DNA of 64,000 nt, from the NCBI GenBank assembly GCA_027924585.1, contig BSBM01000047.1:17790001-17854000 (forward strand). The letters are read 5' to 3'. The notes under the pieces are model-generated. The model saw nothing but the letters and a program-made list of their open reading frames with translations. It made no database searches and was not told the DNA's origin. This document shows positions 11,690 to 21,899 of the stretch, piece by piece. The stretch comes from Larix kaempferi. Taxonomy: Eukaryota > Streptophyta > Pinopsida > Pinales > Pinaceae. The translations under genes and the position numbers were made by a program. Within the stretch, counting starts at the first letter, position 1. The number at the start of each line of letters is the position of its first letter.

Positions 11690-12240
11690 TCCTCAGGACT
11701 TATTACTTGCATCACAAACTATCATAAGAGCATCCAAGGACTAATTACGGGCACACAACCCAACATATCAGATCTTCCAGGTCTTATATGTGACCCTCAT
11801 CACAAACCCTCGAAAGAGGATCCGAGGACTTATTACGGGAACATAGCCCAACCCATCGGATCTCCCAGGTCTTACATGTGATGACCACCACAAACTTTCG
11901 AAAGAGAATCCTAGGACTTATTACGGGCACACAGCCTGACCTGTCAGATCTCCCAGGTCTTACATGTGATCTCTACCACAAACCCTTGAAAGAGCATCCC
12001 AGGACTTATTACGGGCACACAGCCCAACCTATCGGATATCCTAGGTCTTACATGTGATCTCTACCACAAACCCTCCAAAGAGCATCCCACAACTTATTAT
12101 AGGCACATAGCCCAACCTATCGGATCTCCTAGGTCTTACATGTGGTCACACGACAAACCCTCGAAAGAGCATCCCAGGACTTATTACGGGCACACAGCCC
12201 AACCTATCGGATCTCCTAGGTCTTATATGTCCTCCCAAGC
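11690..12240 (-). repeat. Tandem array, about 88-bp unit, six copies
   Basis: The units start GGACTTATTACGGGCACACA, with starts at 11739, 11826, 11914, 12002, about 12090 and 12177, which is 87-88 bp apart. A weaker unit begins near 11696. It lies between the RNase H end and the 3' LTR of the minus-strand copia element, close to the polypurine tract. A short open frame through it (11684-11881) is a by-product. Confidence 0.88.
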
Positions 12241-12299
12241 ACAACCTGTCCACGGCCATAGAGTATCAACCTGATACTCACCATACATCATCCTGATCA

Positions 12300-12654
12300 T
12301 CATCATAGCATCATCCTGATGCATATCATCTGGAGCAACATCCTGAAGCTCATCATCCATGATCATCCTGATCATACAATGTATCCACCTGATGCATACA
12401 TAGTATCTATCTGATACATATCATCCATGATCTACCTAATCATACAATGTATCCACCTGATACATAAACAAATACATGATCCACTTGATCATATAATGTA
12501 TCCACCTGATACATATCAACATACATGATCTACCTGATCATACAATGTATCCACCTGATACATATACAAATAAATGATCCAACTGATCATACAAAGCATC
12601 CAACATGATGCATACACATATACATGATCCAACTAATCATATCCAGCATCCAAC
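12300..12654 (-). repeat. Tandem array, about 43-bp unit, first part
   Basis: Repeats of a unit like ATGATCCACCTGATCATACA plus ATGTATCCACCTGATACATA run from about 12340 to 12654. There the plus-strand copia element interrupts them; the array resumes at 20190. Each unit is itself made of two near-identical halves of about 22 bp built on CCACCTGAT. The stretch 12241-12340 holds related ATCATCCTGATCATC repeats. Confidence 0.85.
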
Positions 12655-13145
12655 TGTTGAATATTGTAACTTCTAAGAATATTATATTTGTATATTATTT
12701 ATTCCGGAGATGTTCCATACCTCCGATGTGATTATACTATGAATCCGGAGATGTTTATTCCTCCGAATTGGTTGTGGTAACTAGGGTTATTAGACCCACC
12801 ATGTGGGGGTTGGCCCAGTCAGTTATAATAGGGTATTTAACCTAATAGTTAAATACGAGCCTACATGTACTTGTGTAAAATACATGTCAGTGAAGTGTAT
12901 AAATAGAGGAGTTATGTTCCTCATTTGATACACTCACTCACTTGAGAGAGGCGCACTTGTTTGATAGATCTGCTAAGGAGACAAAGAAGGAAGGAGCACA
13001 TCTTGTATTTTGGTTGATCATCTTATTGAGGAAAGCTTTGCTGGGTTTTCTACCCCATGAGGATTTCCCAGGGTATATTCTGTGTCTATCTTGTGATTAT
13101 TTTTCTTTCAGTGATCTTGCTAGTCTATTTGGTTTAAACTTAACA
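12655..13145 (+). repeat. 5' LTR of the plus-strand copia element (491 bp)
   Basis: It starts TGTTGAATATTG and ends AACTTAACA. A TATA box TATAAATA lies at 12898-12905, so RNA would start near 12930. A repeated CCGGAGATGTT / CTCCGA motif lies near 12705-12765 in the upstream part, a possible control site. Confidence 0.95.
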
Positions 13146-13157
13146 TGGTATCAGAGC
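13146..13157 (+). promoter_or_regulatory. Primer-binding site, initiator-Met tRNA
   Basis: TGGTATCAGAGC directly follows the LTR end. It is the standard copia primer site and matches the one in the surrounding minus-strand element. Confidence 0.95.
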
Positions 13158-13608
13158 TAGACTGAATAGGACATCTTTCACAAGGTAAGAATACCTCTCT
13201 CTCTCTCTCCGGTGAAGTTAGTGTTTCAGCCCAAAGTTGGTATTATTGATTTTTGGTTGCATGGCTGGATAGCCCTTTTCAATACCTTTCTTTTAAGCCC
13301 TAGATCGAACTTTTTGGTTGGGTAGAACTCTGGGAAATCCAAACCCTAATGCTACCAAAAGTGCGATACGTCGAAATTTGGTTTCAGAAAAAAGTTGGAA
13401 TTTTTGAATTCTGATTACATGGCTGGATAGCCCTTCTCAAGAGCATTCGTTTGAGCTATAGATCGAACTTGTTGGTTGAGTAGAACTTCGGAAAAGTCAA
13501 ACCCTAATTCTACCAAAAGTGCGATAAAATTTTGTTCCAGATTCTGGAAAAGTGAAAAGTAACTTTCTAGGTAAGTCTACTCTGTCTCTTGGACTCCCCC
13601 AAGAGAAT

Positions 13609-14604
13609 ATGGCTCCAAACACTAAGCTTGAAGACAAGCTAGAAGGTATAGAAAATTTCCGGGCATGGAAATACAGAATTGGTCTCATTCTTGAGGAGAA
13701 TGATCTTGCTCATTATATCAAGGAGGAAGTTGCAGAACCAGAAGGAGATGAAGCCAAAGAAAAACACAGGAAGGATTTGATTAGGGCAAAGAGAATCATA
13801 GCTGATTCTATTAAAGACCACTTGATTCCCCAAGTGGCTTCCAAGAAGACTCCAAAGGAAATGTATGATGCCCTAGGAAGAATGTATGAAGGAAAGAACA
13901 TCAATAGGAAGATGAATCTAAGGACTCAGTTGAAGAGTACCAAGATGCACAAAGGAGAATCCATTCAAGACTACTTCTCAAGAGTCTCTCTAATCAAGGA
14001 GCAACTAGATGCCATTGGTGATACTCTTGATGAAGATGAACTTGTGATGACAGCTCTAAATGGTCTCACTAGATCATGGGAATCTTTCATACAAGCCATG
14101 TGTGCTAGAAAAGAAAGCATGAAGTTTGATATAGTATGGGAGGATTGTGTTCAAGAAGAAGCTAGGGTTGCCAATAGAGAAGCATTGCTCAAGGAAGATG
14201 ACCAAGCCTTGGCCACCCATACCAAGAGAAGAAAGAATCGATCCTACCTTAAGAAGGATAGTCAAAAGGAGTCCCATCCTCCACAAAGATTTCAAAAGGA
14301 AAGGGGATCCTTCCAAGGAAGAGATTACTCCTCATTCCAATGTTTCATTTGTCACAAATTAGGACACATTGCCAAAGACTGTCCTAACAAAAAGAAAAAG
14401 GGTACTTACCATAGAAGACATCATGCACATCTTGCAGAAGATGAGAGTGAAGAAGAAGTTGAAGAAGAAGAAAGGCCTCTCAAGAAAAGATCTAGAAGAG
14501 AAGAAGAGATGAAGAAAGGACCTTCTCCAAAAGAAGACCTAGAAGAAATGAAGAGGAAGATGCAGAAGAGTATGTTCTTTTCTCCGCACTGTCTGGATCT
14601 ATAA
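13609..14604 (+). CDS. gag: Copia gag
   Basis: Structural protein of the cytoplasmic virus-like particle. The start at 13609 (MAPNTKLEDKLEG) is preferred over an in-frame ATG at 13552, because the gag of the related minus-strand copia begins in the same way. The gag core (FRAWKYRIGLILEE, then KTPKEMYDALGRMYEGKN, then LTRSWESFIQAMCARK) fills residues 15-190. A basic stretch follows, then one zinc knuckle CFICHKLGHIAKDC at about residues 245-258. The last 60 residues are highly charged Glu/Lys/Arg and read in a frame that differs from pol by one base. Pol is open from 14496, so the frames overlap by about 110 bases. The true gag product may therefore end differently. Confidence 0.9.
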   Translation: MAPNTKLEDKLEGIENFRAWKYRIGLILEENDLAHYIKEEVAEPEGDEAKEKHRKDLIRAKRIIADSIKDHLIPQVASKKTPKEMYDALGRMYEGKNINRKMNLRTQLKSTKMHKGESIQDYFSRVSLIKEQLDAIGDTLDEDELVMTALNGLTRSWESFIQAMCARKESMKFDIVWEDCVQEEARVANREALLKEDDQALATHTKRRKNRSYLKKDSQKESHPPQRFQKERGSFQGRDYSSFQCFICHKLGHIAKDCPNKKKKGTYHRRHHAHLAEDESEEEVEEEERPLKKRSRREEEMKKGPSPKEDLEEMKRKMQKSMFFSPHCLDL

Positions 14605-17600
14605 CACCTGGAGAAGGTACATGGGTCATTGATAGTGGTGCCTCAAAGCACATGATAGGACAAAAGAAGACTCTATCAAATCTTGAAGAAAAGACCTCTC
14701 CACTAAAGGCATCTCTTGGAGATAACTATCAATATCCCATTAAGGGAATTGGCGAAGCAAACTACAAACTTGATTCTGGAACCCCCATGAAGATGAAGGA
14801 AGTTTTGTATGTTCCAGGATTGAAGAAGAATTTGCTTTCAATCTCAGCATTGGACAAGAAAGGTTATAGAGTTGCATTCATTGATGGACAAGTGTTAATG
14901 TGGTCCAAAGGTAAATCTATTAAGGATGCAATTGTCATTGGTGAAGAGGAAGGAGGTTTGTATAAAATCAAGGGTAATCCAGAAGCTGCCCTTGTTCATG
15001 AAACCTCTAGTCCCAGTGAGCTATGGCATAGAAGACTAGCTCACATTAACTACAAAGCCTTACCCTATTTAAGCAAGGTGGTCATAGGACTACCAGATTT
15101 GAAGGTTGATCATGATGGCTCATGTAAATGATGTAAGAAAGGGAAGAATGTCAAGAACCCCTTTCCAAAGAGTGAAACAAAGACTAAGAGTATCTTGGAG
15201 CTAATACACTCAGATGTATGTGGTCCAATGCCCACCACCTCTCTAAGTGGATTTGAATACTATCTTTCATTCATTGATGATCATTCAAGGAAAACTTGGA
15301 TATACTTTCTAAAAGGTAAGAATGAAGTTTTTGGAAAGTTCAAAGAGTTCAAGGCTCTAATAGAAAATCTCTCAGAAAAGAAAATCAAGATTCTCAGAAC
15401 AGACAATGGTGGAGAATATACTTCAAAAGAGTTTGAAGAATTTTGTAAAGAAGTCGGAATCAAGAGAGAACTAACCACTCACTACAATCCCCAACAAAAT
15501 GGGGTTGCAGAAAGGAAAAATAGAACCATCATGGAAGCTGTGAAGACTATGATACATGACCAGGATCTTCCCATGTATCTATGGGATGAAGCAGCCAAGA
15601 CAGCAGTATATGTTCAAAACAGATTATCTCATAGTGCTCTTGATTTCAAAACACCAGAAGAAGTGTTTACTGGAAAGAAGCCCGAGGTAAGCCATCTTAA
15701 AATATTTGGGTGTCCTGTGTACATCCACATTCCAAAAGAAAAGAGAACAAAGTTGGATGCTTCTGGTAAGAAAGGAATATTTGTTGGTTATTGTGAATCA
15801 TCCAAAGCCTTCAGGATTTACATACCAGGCTTTCATCATATAGAAATCAGTAGAGATGTAACTTTTGATGAAGAAGCAGCTCTCAAGAAATCAAGAAAAT
15901 GCCAACTTGAAGAAATCTATGAAGAAGATCCTTCTTCTAGAAACTCAGAGGTTGTTCACATCCCTGAAGATAATCCACCAGAGGATCATGACATGTTGGA
16001 ACCACAAGAACCTCCTATCTCAGATTTATCAAAGAAAAGAAGGCCAGCATGGGCTAGAAATATTATCCAAGGGGCTGAAAAATATGGTGCTCCTAAAGGC
16101 TCCATTAGAGAAAGAAAGAAACCAAAGCTAGTGTCCAACTATATGGCCTTGATGTGTGATCTTGTGGATCAACTACCTACTAGCTATGAAGAGGCAGCTC
16201 AAAAGAAAGAATGGGTAGAAGCAATGACAGAAGAATATCAGTCGATAATGAAAAATGATGTTTGGGATATAGTTCCCAAACCAAGAGATAAAAGTGTGGT
16301 TTCTTCCAAATGGATTTTGAAGATAAAACATGCTGCAGATGGTAGCATTGAAAAATACAAGGCAAGGTTTGTAGCCAGAGGATTCTCTCAAAAGGAGGGA
16401 ATTGACTATGAAGAAACATTCGCACCTGTTGCTAGGTATACTTCAATTAGAACTATCATGGCACTTGCATCCATGATGAAATGGAAATTGCATCAAATGG
16501 ATGTTAAGACAGCTTTTCTGAATGGTGTAATTGAAGAAGTATACATAGAACAACCTCAAGGTTTTGAGGTCAAAGACAGAAGGACCCATGTATGCAAACT
16601 GAAAAAGGCATTATATGGATTGAAGCAAGCTCCCAGGGCTTGGTACGGAAGGATTGACAGTTTCTTAACAAGCCTGGGCTTTACCAAAAGTAAAGCTGAC
16701 CCCAATCTTTATCTTAAAGTGATGGATGATGAACCTGTTATATTGCTATTATATGTAGATGATCTATTTCTAACCGGAAATGAGAAACAAATTATTGAAA
16801 GCAAGAAGAAGCTTTCTTCAGAATTCGAAATGAAAGATCTCGGATTAATGCACTACTTCTTAGGCCTAGAAGTGTGGCAAGAGCCAAAAGGAATCTTTCT
16901 AAATCAAGGTAAGTATACTGTGGAGATTCTCAAAATATTTGATATGTTGGAGTGTAAAGCCATGGTCACTCCCATGGACTTCAACCTGAAACTATTAGTT
17001 AATGATTCATCAGAACTAGTGGACATAACCCTTTATAGACAAATCATTGGATCATTGATGTATTTGACAAATACTAGGCTGGATATATGCTTTGCTGTAA
17101 ATACCCTAAGTCAGTATCTATTAGAACCTAGAAAGGTTCACCTTATAGCTGTAAAGCATATAATGAGGTACCTAAAAGGTACAGTGGACTTTGGCCTATA
17201 CTATCTTGGAGGTAATGAGCTCAAGTTACATGGTTACTCAGATTCTGATTGGGCAGGTAGTGTCTCAGATAGAAAAAGTACTTTAGGTGGATGTTATGGT
17301 CTTGGATCTGCCATGATCTCCTGGTTCAGCAAGAAACAATCTAGTGTGGCCCTCAGTACTGCTGAAGCAGAATATATAGCCGCTTGCTCTGCCAGCTGTG
17401 AAGCAGTGTGGCTTCGGAAACTTTTATCTGGAATTTTTGACTTAGAAATGGATCCCACTGTGATTATGTGTGATAATCAAAGTTGCATTAAGATGACTGA
17501 AAATACTGTGTTCCATGATAAGTCAAAACACATTGAGATCCGTTACTTCTATATACGAGACATGGTGCAGAGAGGAGCTATCAAGCTCGAGTATATAAGC

Positions 17601-17714
17601 ACCGAGGATCAGATTGCTGATATCCTAACTAAACCTTTGTCTCGAGTAAAGTTTCAAAACTTCCGAGACAAGCTTGGTATAGTCCAGAAGGACCCTCCTC
17701 GAAAGGGGGAATAG
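14496..17714 (+). pseudogene. pol: Copia pol: protease, integrase, reverse transcriptase, RNase H, with one TGA
   Basis: The frame is open from 14496 to 17714 except for a TGA at 15129-15131. Protease has WVIDSGASKHM near 14620. Integrase begins with LWHRRLAHI near 15020 and its second Cys pair near 15120; the TGA falls between those two cysteines. The catalytic core follows with HSDVCGP, LRTDNGGEY and NGVAERKNRT (the Asp-Asp-Glu residues). Reverse transcriptase has HQMDVKTAFLNG near 16490 and LLLYVDDLFLTG near 16745. RNase H has GYSDSDWAGS near 17235, ALSTAEAEY near 17350 and DKSKHIEIRYFYIRD near 17520. It ends in ILTKPLSRVKFQNFRDKLG. The single nonsense codon and the frame change from gag make it non-autonomous unless they are suppressed. 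Confidence 0.93.
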
Positions 17715-17815
17715 TATAGTATTTGATAACAATTCTGTCCCTTAAATTTTGTTTTGTTGCACTTAGCTACTTAGAATTATTTAGATTTAGAACTCTTATA
17801 TATCTTTTATTTTAG

Positions 17816-18130
17816 ATTTATACATGTTTTTGATGTGATGTATACATGTTTTGATGTTAGATGTATTAGTGAGAATAAATGCTAGATGTATACATGTTTT
17901 TGATGTGATGTATACATGTTTTGATGTTAGATGTATTAGTGAGAATACATGCTAGATGTATACATGTTTTTGATGTGATGTATACATGTTTTGATTAGTG
18001 ATGTATACATGTTTTGATGTTAGATGTATTAGTGAGAATACATGATAGATGTATACATGTTTTTGATTAGTGATGTATACATGTTTTGATTAGTGATGTA
18101 TACATGTTTTGATGTGATACATGCTCTTGG
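17816..18130 (+). repeat. Tandem array A, TGTATACATGTTTTGAT repeats
   Basis: Units built on GATGTATACATGTTTTTGAT recur about nine times. Some are joined to GTTAGATGTATTAGTGAGAA, giving a higher-order unit of about 70 bp. It is the first of four different arrays between the pol stop (17714) and the 3' LTR. TGTATACA is itself a palindrome. The stretch 17715-17815 is plain AT-rich sequence. Confidence 0.85.
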
Positions 18131-18164
18131 ATATTTGTACCTGTATAGATGAGAATACAGATGA

Positions 18165-18650
18165 GGATTGGATCATCCTTGAACTTAAGTTCTAAAGTGA
18201 GCCGTAGATGTGAGGTCTCCGAGAATGAAGTCCTTAGTGGACAGTTGAGGGGATTGGATCATCCCTGGACTTTCAGTCCTAAAGAGAGCCGTAGACGTGA
18301 GGTCTCCGAGAATGAAGTCCTTAGTGGACAGTTGAGGGGATTGGATCATCCCTGGACTTTCAGTCCTAAAGAGAGCCGTAGACATGAGGTCTTCGAGAAT
18401 GAAGTCCTTGGTGGACTTGAGGGGATTGGATCATCCCTGGACTTTCAGTCCTAAAGAGAGCCGTAGACGTGAGGTCTCCGAGAATGAAGTCCTTAGTGGA
18501 CAATTGAGGGGATTGGATCATCCCTGGACTTTCAGTACTAAAGAGAGCCGTAGACGTGAGGTCTTCGAGAATGAAGTCCTTGGTGGACTTGAGGGGATTG
18601 GATCATCCCTGGACTTTCAGTTCTAAAGTGAGCCGTAGACAGGTGTCTCC
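18165..18650 (+). repeat. Tandem array B, 85-87-bp unit, six copies
   Basis: Units begin GGATTGGATCATCC at 18165, 18251, 18338, 18423, 18510 and 18595. The third and fifth are 85 bp long, with GGTGGACTTGA in place of AGTGGACAGTTGA. The alternation of two variants suggests spread of a two-unit block by unequal exchange. Open frames of 60-100 codons on both strands here are repeat artefacts. Confidence 0.93.
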
Positions 18651-18707
18651 GAGAATAGAGGATAGGACTGCATCATCCCTAGACCTTGGTTCAAAATGCA
18701 CGTTATT

Positions 18708-19180
18708 GGATTAATCATCCTTAGACAGTAAATCCAGGAAGGATAGTCTTAAATGTGATTGTGATTGGATTAATCATCCTTAGACAGTAAATCTAGGAAG
18801 GATAGTCTTAAATGTGATTGTGATTGGATTAATCATCCTTAGACAGTAAATCCAAGAAGGATAGTCGTAAATGTGATTGTGATTGGATTAATCATCCTTA
18901 GACAGTAAATCCAGGAAGGATAGTCTTAAATGTGATTGTGGTTGGACTAATCATCCTTAGACAGTAAATCCAGGAAGGATAGTCTTAAATGTGATTGTGG
19001 TAGGATTAATCATCCTTAGATAGTAAATCCAGTAATTTCGAAAGGAAGGATAGTCTTAAATATGATCATGGTTGGACTAATCATCCTTAGACAGTAAATC
19101 CAGTAATTCCGAAAGGAAGGATAGTCTTAAATATGATTGTGATGAAATTGATCCAGTAAATCTGAAAGGAAGGATCATGT
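18708..19180 (+). repeat. Tandem array C, 59-bp unit, eight copies
   Basis: Units begin GGATTAATCATCCTTAGACA at 18708, 18767, 18826, 18885, 18944 and 19003, an exact 59-bp period. The unit from 19003 and the following one at 19074 are about 12 bp longer (AGTAATTTCGAA added). A decayed last unit runs to about 19180. GGATTAATCATCC resembles GGATTGGATCATCC of array B, so the arrays may share an origin. Confidence 0.93.
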
Positions 19181-19185
19181 GTGAT

Positions 19186-19535
19186 GATCGTGTGATGACG
19201 ATGCTGCTGATCGTGTGATGACGATGTTGTTGATCGTGTGATGACGATGCTGATGATCGTGTGATGACGATGCTGATGATCGTGTGATGACAATGCTGTT
19301 GATCATGTGATGACGATGTTGTTGATCGTGTGATGACGATGCTATTGATCGCGTGATGACGATGCTGATGATTGTGTGATGATGATGCTGCTGATCGTGT
19401 GATGACGATGCTGTTGATCGTGTGATGACGATGCTGCTGATCGTGTGATGACGATGCTGCTGATCGTGTGATGACGATGCTGCTGATCGTGTGATGACGA
19501 TGCTGCTAATCGTGTGATGACGATGCCAATGATCG
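19186..19535 (+). repeat. Tandem array D, 23-bp unit, about 15 copies
   Basis: Units GATCGTGTGATGACGATGCTG + two bases recur every 23 bp (for example 19209, 19232, 19255, 19278). The variation sits mainly in the trinucleotide after GATG. It ends about 165 bases before the 3' LTR. The 97- and 68-codon His-rich minus-strand frames through it are by-products. Confidence 0.93.
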
Positions 19536-19689
19536 TGATGTCGATATTGATGTTGACATTGATATACCAGTAACTGTTTGAGTTATTGATGAAGACAAAT
19601 TGAAGAAAGCTTCCGATGATATATAGATGTATCATGTATGATGTATGACTCGTTGCTCCTGCAGATTTTGTTATAATATCCTTCTCGTT

Positions 19690-19698
19690 AAGGGGGAG
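19690..19698 (+). promoter_or_regulatory. Polypurine tract of the plus-strand copia element
   Basis: AAGGGGGAG directly precedes the 3' LTR. This is where plus-strand DNA synthesis is primed in LTR elements. It is the counterpart of TAAGAGGGAG in the surrounding copia. Confidence 0.9.
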
Positions 19699-20189
19699 TG
19701 TTGAATATTGTAGCTTCTAAGAATATTATATTTGTATATTATTTATTCCGGAGATGTTCCATACCTCCGATGTGATTATACTATGAATCCGAAGATGTTT
19801 ATTCCTCCGAATTGGTTGTGGTAACTAGGGTTATTAGACCCACCATGTGGGGGTCGGCCCAGTCAGTTATAATAGGGTATTTAACCTAATGGTTAAATAC
19901 GAGCCTACATGTACTTGTGTAAAATACATGTCAGTGTAGTGTATAAATAGAGGAGGTATGTTCCTCATTTGATACACTCACTCACTTGAGAGAGGCGCAC
20001 TTGTCTGATAGATATGCTAAGGAGACAAAGAAGGAAGGAGCACATCTTGTATTTTGGTTGATCATCTTATTGAGGAAAGCTTTGCTGGGTTTTCTACCCC
20101 ATGAGGGTTTCCCAGGGTATATTCTGTGTCTATCTTGTGATTATGTTTCTTTCAGTGATCTTGCTAGTCTATTTGGTTTAAACTTAACA
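19699..20189 (+). repeat. 3' LTR of the plus-strand copia element (491 bp)
   Basis: It has the same length as the 5' LTR, with 10 substitutions and no gap (about 2.0%). The TATA box TATAAATA at 19942-19949 is intact. Confidence 0.95.
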
Positions 20190-20290
20190 CCAACATGATG
20201 CATACACATATACATGATCCAACTGATGATATCCAGCATCCAACATGATGCATACATAAAGCAGTAACTAGAGCATCGTCCTGATACTCA
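20190..20290 (-). repeat. Tandem array, about 43-bp unit, second part
   Basis: It continues the array at 12300-12654 beyond the inserted copia element: CCAACATGATGCATACACAT at 20190 repeats the pre-insertion sequence at 12597. It begins with CCAAC, the second copy of the insertion's target duplication. Confidence 0.82.
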
Positions 20291-20379
20291 TCATCCAGTG
20301 CTTACATCCACAGCCATGGAAAGGATCCTCCTTTCACCATGATCGAAATGGATCCTGCAAATGTGTCCATCATTTCTTC

Positions 20380-21830
20380 CTCGAAGTGTCATCAATCTGA
20401 AGAACACCAAGCCTCTCTCTGAAGTACTCAAACTTTGTTTTGGCTAGTGGTTTCGTCAACACATCCACAACCTGCTCATCCATCGCAACATACAAGAGCT
20501 TCACTGCTCCTCTCTACACCATATCCCTGATCTGGTCATCACAAAAGATACTAGTAGCCTCCAGTGGGAGATCAAATAACTCAGACAGTAGCTTCCAGAG
20601 CCATACTACCTCACAACTACCCGAACAAGATGCAACATACTCTGCTTCAGCTGTGCTTAGTGCTATGCAGGACTGCTTCCTGCTAAACCAAGAGATCACA
20701 CATGATCCCATACTAAAGCAGCACACATAAGTGTTCTTCCTATCTGCAGCACTGCCCGCCCAGTCCGAATCAACATAACCCTGCAGGTTAAACTTTTGAT
20801 TTGCATCATACTTGAGCCCATAGTCAATTGTACCCTTCAGGTACCTTAGAATATGCTTTACAGCAACTAGGTGAACACCTCTAGGATTCGTCAGGAACTA
20901 GCTCAATGTGTTCACCGGAAAGCAGATATTTGGTCTCGTGTTCATCAGGTACATCCCCAATCATCTCACGATACACAGTGACATCAACCAGATCAGATGT
21001 AGCATCACACAGAAGCTTCAAGTTTGATGCCATAGGTTTGGCCATGGCCTTTCACTCCATCATCCCGAACCTCTTCAAGATCTCTACTGCATACTTCCCT
21101 TGTCCAAGGAAGATCCCATCTGTACTCTGCCACACCTCCATGCCTATAAAATAGTGCATCATCCCCAAGTCCTTCATCTGGAACTCGGGAGCAAGCTTCC
21201 TCTTGTTATCGGCATTCAGTCTATCCTCACCTATAACAAATAGGTCATCCACATATAGGAGTGGTATCACAGGATTTCTTTCCTCAACCTTGTATTAAAG
21301 GTTGGAATCTACTTTACTCTTAGTAAAGCCCAAACTGGATGGAAAGTTGTCTATCCTACCATACCAACTCCTAGTAGCTTGCTTCAATCCATACAAATCT
21401 TTCTTCAGTTTGAACACATGAGTCCCTTTGTCATGTGTCTCAAAACCGAGTGGCTGCTCCACATACACTTCCTCTTCGACTACACCATTCAAGAAAGCTG
21501 TCTTGACATCCATCTGGTGTATCTTCCATTTCATCAGTGCATCCAAAGGAAGTACTGATCTGATGGAAGTGTACCTGGATACAGGTGCAAAAGTCTCTTC
21601 ATAATCTATTCCTTCTTTCTAGGAGAAGCCATGAGCTAGAAACCTCGCCTTATATTTCTCTATGCTACAATCTATAGCATACTTGATCTTCTAGATCCAC
21701 TTGGAAGTCACAATAGAATTCCCTTTAGCTCTTGGGACCACATCCCAAACATCATTCTTCATGATCAACTGGTACTCCTCGATCATGGCATTCTTCCATT
21801 ACTTCATCCCGAATCCTAGGAACTTTAGAT
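20380..21830 (-). pseudogene. Copia reverse transcriptase and RNase H remnant (minus-strand element)
   Basis: On the minus strand it begins near 21790 with the NDVWD block. It continues through EETFAPVSRYTSIR and HQMDVKTAFLNG (near 21510) and LYGLKQATRSWYGRID (near 21370). The catalytic LLYVDDLFV box follows near 21255, then MKDLGMMHYFIGMEVWQ and the RNase H core QSCIALSTAEAEYVA near 20660. The tail near 20440 reads LTKPLAKTKFEYF. The YVDD box is intact, but at least four frame breaks or stops lie between the blocks. RNase H is shortened: part of the region after FCDDQ, which usually reads on to HIDIRYHFIRD, is deleted. Confidence 0.85.
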
Positions 21831-21899
21831 TCTTCAATATCTTTAATAGATAGCTTTGTTGCTGGAACAAATGTTGTAGTCCTTCTTTTGTAGGTGATG

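Larger units (their letters stand above)
12655..20189 (+). mobile_element. Young plus-strand copia-type LTR retrotransposon, innermost layer (7535 bp)
   Basis: Two LTRs of exactly 491 bp (12655-13145 and 19699-20189) differ at only 10 positions with no indel. The element is flanked by the exact target duplication CCAAC (12650-12654 and 20190-20194). The order is primer site, gag, protease, integrase, reverse transcriptase, RNase H, then 2 kb of tandem repeats, polypurine tract and 3' LTR. That copia order and all catalytic motifs are visible. Only a one-base frame change between gag and pol and one TGA in integrase spoil the coding region. It could have been active not long ago and may still be copied in trans. 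Confidence 0.96.

Noticed and set aside
13146-13160. tRNA-Met-like sequence
   Set aside because: It is only the 12-base primer-binding site complement next to the LTR, not a tRNA gene. The same holds for 2011-2022 and 24638-24649.
15281-16425. Minus-strand frames opposite the copia pol
   Set aside because: Shadows of the clearly conserved plus-strand integrase and reverse transcriptase.
18149-18626. Open frames of 60-101 codons with repeated protein motifs (for example LDHPWTFSPKESRR) on both strands
   Set aside because: They are produced by the 85-87-bp tandem unit being nearly a multiple of three. Both strands are open, and the repeat alone explains it.
19186-19535. Regular 23-bp array that could look like a CRISPR array
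   Set aside because: Units are head-to-tail without unique spacers, and the array lies inside a plant copia element.
19087-19635. His/Ser-rich minus-strand frames (SSSHDQQHRHHT repeats)
   Set aside because: Translation of the 23-bp array; no start context, and the frame changes with unit phase.
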